A stretch of 16,630 bases of DNA from a bacterium (GTDB lineage: Bacteria > Hydrogenedentota > Hydrogenedentia > Hydrogenedentiales > SLHB01): contig JAAEQP010001020.1 in the NCBI GenBank assembly GCA_024231375.1, positions 1 to 16,630 of the forward strand. The letters run 5' to 3'. Numbering within the stretch: position 1 is the first letter of the stretch; each line of letters opens with the position of its first letter. The notes beneath the pieces are model-generated. The model was not told where the DNA came from and did no database searches. It saw only the letters and a list, made by a program, of their open reading frames with translations. Below, piece by piece: positions 15,236-16,630 of this stretch. The translations under genes were made by a program, and so were the position numbers.

Positions 15236-15436
15236 ATGATAGTTCAATGCTGTGTATGTAAAAAAGTCCGCCAACGGGACGAATCCTGGCGGGCGCTGGA
15301 GCAGGCGCTTCCTGACAAGGCGGCCGTGAGCCACGGGTACTGTCCCGTGTGCGCGGCCAAAGCCTTCGACGAGATTGCCGACTACGTCTCCGCGGCGAAC
15401 GCCAAGGAGCGCAGCCGTATGTACTCGGCGGCATAG
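15236..15436 (+). CDS. Small CxxC/CxxC zinc-ribbon-like protein
   Basis: This 66-residue protein has two cysteine pairs, C5-C6-x-C8 and C36-x2-C39, separated by W18 and a short acidic/basic helix. The order C-x2-C-K-K-V-R, W, then S-H-G-Y-C-P-x-C is a recognisable small module, found both as stand-alone proteins and at the end of some signalling proteins, usually written C-x-x-C-K-x-(V/I)-R ... S-H-G-(I/Y)-C-x-x-C. It probably binds one zinc ion; its role is unknown. The ATG at 15236 is chosen because GAGGTGA lies 5 bp upstream; a GTG nine bases earlier sits inside that ribosome site. The last 27 residues (A-D-Y-V-S-A-A-N-A-K-E-R) look like a short charged helix. The gene is alone on this strand between the long regulatory region and a terminator-like hairpin. 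Confidence 0.75.
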   Translation: MIVQCCVCKKVRQRDESWRALEQALPDKAAVSHGYCPVCAAKAFDEIADYVSAANAKERSRMYSAA

Positions 15437-15453
15437 TTCCCAGCCTGACAACC

Positions 15454-15506
15454 AGAGGTCTCTGTCCAACCGGCACCCGGCTCTGGACAGGACCTCTTTC
15501 CTCTTC
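15454..15506 (+). terminator. Terminator-like hairpin after the small CxxC gene
   Basis: Arms AGAGGTC/GACCTCT (15454-15460 and 15491-15497) and TGTCC/GGACA (15463-15467 and 15485-15489) form a 12-bp interrupted stem with a small internal bulge and a 17-nt GC-rich loop. A pyrimidine-rich tail (TTCCTCTTC) follows. It lies 17 bp after the stop at 15436. The tail is not a pure T-run, so efficiency is uncertain. Confidence 0.6.
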
Positions 15507-15560
15507 TCCTGTTCGCCCGGACGCCTCCTCCTTGGCGGGGCGCTTCCGGACCCCACGTGA

Positions 15561-15602
15561 AAGAGAAACCCACCGGCACCGCATCATAGACGCCGGTGGG
15601 TT
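15561..15602 (-). terminator. Rho-independent terminator of groEL
   Basis: On the minus strand, AACCCACCGGC (15602-15592) pairs perfectly with GCCGGTGGGTT (15577-15567): 11 bp with a 14-nt loop. The sequence TCTCTT follows, so together with the stem end the RNA tail reads UUUCUCUUU-like. It lies 18 bp after the groEL stop at 15621, the expected distance. The same palindrome could also act weakly on the + strand, where only a short TT follows. Confidence 0.75.
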
Positions 15603-15620
15603 GTATCGCACGAATAGGGT

Positions 15621-16630
15621 CTAGTACATGCCGCCGCCGGGCGCGCCGCCTGCCTGATCATTGTCATCTTCAGGCATTTCGGCGATCAGCACCTCGGTGG
15701 TCAACAGCAAACCGGCCACGCTGGTCGCGTTCTGAAGCGCCGCGCGGGTCACTTTGGTCGGGTCGATGACGCCGGCCTTCAGAAGGTCTTCGTATTCGCC
15801 CGTCTCGGCGTTGTAGCCGACAGCGCCCTTCTTGGCCATCACGTTCTGCACGACCATGGCGCCCTCGTCGCCCGCGTTGCTCGCGAGCTGGCGAAGGGGT
15901 TCTTCGATGGCGCGCAGGATGATCTTCACGCCAATCGCTTCGTCGCCTTCAAGCTGCAGCTTGGACAGTGCGCCCATGCAGCGAACCAACGCTACGCCGC
16001 CGCCCGGCACGATGCCTTCTTCGACAGCCGCGCGGGTCGCGTGCAGCGCATCTTCGACGCGCGCCTTCTTCTCTTTCATCTCGATCTCGGTGGCCGCGCC
16101 GACGTTAATGACCGCAACGCCGCCGGCAAGCTTCGCCAGGCGCTCTTGCAGCTTCTCGCGGTCGTAGTCCGACGTGGTCTCTTCGATCTGGCGGCGGATC
16201 AGGCTGATCCGGCCCATGATGTCGCCACTGGACCCGGCGCCCTCGACGATGGTCGCGTTGTCTTTGTCGATCACGACGCGCTTCGCGCGGCCGAGGTCGG
16301 CAAGGGACAGGTTCTCGAGGTTCATACCGAGGTCTTCGGTGATGGCCTTGCCACCGGTGAGGATGGCGATGTCTTCAAGCATGGCCTTGCGCCGGTCGCC
16401 GAATCCCGGCGCCTTCACGGCCGCAGCCTGGAAAGTCCCGCGAATCTTGTTCACCACGAGCGTGGCCAGGGCTTCGCCTTCCACGTCTTCGGCGAGGATA
16501 AGGAGCGGCTTGCCGCTCTTGGCGATCTGCTCGAGCAACGGCAGCAGATCCTTCAGCGTCGAGATCTTCTTCTCGTGGATGAGGATGTAGGCGTCCTCAA
16601 GGATCGCTTCCATGGCTTCGGAATCCGTCA
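15621..16630 (-). CDS. groEL: Chaperonin GroEL, C-terminal part (5' end beyond the window)
   Basis: The visible 335 codons are the C-terminal three-fifths of the 60-kDa chaperonin, which folds cytosolic proteins in an ATP-driven double ring with GroES. The frame stays open through the right edge; an ATG at 16613 is internal. The sequence begins in the apical domain (T-D-S-E-A-M-E ... I-L-I-H-E-K-K). It includes the signatures [26 protein letters not shown] and [11 protein letters not shown]. It also includes [17 protein letters not shown], whose Asp is the catalytic residue (D398 in E. coli numbering). The tail ends G-G-A-P-G-G-G-M-Y rather than a long GGM repeat. No groES is visible; it would lie upstream, off the window. 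The stop is TAG and a strong hairpin terminator follows. Confidence 0.97.
   Translation of the reverse strand, partial: TDSEAMEAILEDAYILIHEKKISTLKDLLPLLEQIAKSGKPLLILAEDVEGEALATLVVNKIRGTFQAAAVKAPGFGDRRKAMLEDIAILTGGKAITEDLGMNLENLSLADLGRAKRVVIDKDNATIVEGAGSSGDIMGRISLIRRQIEETTSDYDREKLQERLAKLAGGVAVINVGAATEIEMKEKKARVEDALHATRAAVEEGIVPGGGVALVRCMGALSKLQLEGDEAIGVKIILRAIEEPLRQLASNAGDEGAMVVQNVMAKKGAVGYNAETGEYEDLLKAGVIDPTKVTRAALQNATSVAGLLLTTEVLIAEMPEDDNDQAGGAPGGGMY

Noticed and set aside
14909..15556. A 215-codon open frame on the - strand across the intergenic region and the small CxxC gene
   Set aside because: It runs through both promoter candidates and is antisense to the small gene and its terminator. 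Composition is irregular, no motif is recognisable, and it would overlap the start of the GldA-like gene.
1..16630. CRISPR arrays, tRNA or rRNA genes, insertion sequences and phage or defence genes
   Set aside because: No regularly spaced direct repeats, cloverleaf-like structures, transposase motifs or terminal inverted repeats with target duplications were seen. The content is metabolic, transport and chaperone genes.

Overview
This is a high-GC bacterial window with about ten complete genes and two cut by its edges. Two lipoprotein signal peptides and a LolD-type ATPase point to a Gram-negative (diderm) cell. The gene families (NuoF-like subunit beside a GltD-like iron-sulfur flavoprotein, PQQ-type beta-propeller lipoprotein, very long FtsX-type permease, GldA/GldF/GldG/DUF4340 cluster, GroEL ending in GGGMY) suggest a Planctomycetota- or Hydrogenedentota-like lineage. 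That placement is inference; no rRNA or strict marker is present.

Region 1 (1-8080, + strand) is one tightly packed operon entered from upstream. It holds the end of a NuoF/HydB-like NADH-oxidising subunit, a 2Fe-2S/4Fe-4S flavoprotein related to GltD but lacking its NAD(P)H domain, a GT4 glycosyltransferase, a beta-propeller lipoprotein, a LolD/MacB-type ATPase and a 1085-residue FtsX-type permease. Two junctions are 4-bp stop/start overlaps and the other gaps are 2-14 bp. The genes are therefore probably co-expressed, linking an NADH-fed redox module to cell-envelope sugar transfer and export. The shared job is not known to me.

Region 2 (8108-14912, - strand) converges on Region 1. It reads GldA-like ATPase, GldF-like permease, GldG-like auxiliary protein, then a DUF4340 protein, joined by ATGA overlaps or a 2-bp gap, each gene with a good Shine-Dalgarno. 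After a 166-bp gap with hairpins comes a lipoprotein of the neutral ceramidase family that keeps the zinc-ligand motifs but seems to lack the serine nucleophile motif. The DUF4340 protein consists of four copies of one repeat.

Region 3 (14913-15235) is the one long non-coding stretch and is AT-richer than its flanks. It contains back-to-back promoter candidates whose -35 boxes abut within a palindrome, an operator-like palindrome in the rightward promoter, and a second palindrome near the next gene. It probably drives the Gld-type operon leftward and a small gene rightward.

Region 4 (15236-16630) has a 66-residue CxxC/CxxC protein on the + strand, and the C-terminal part of groEL on the - strand running off the right edge. 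A terminator-like hairpin lies downstream of each, between the two convergent genes. I see no tRNA, rRNA, CRISPR array, insertion sequence or phage gene.
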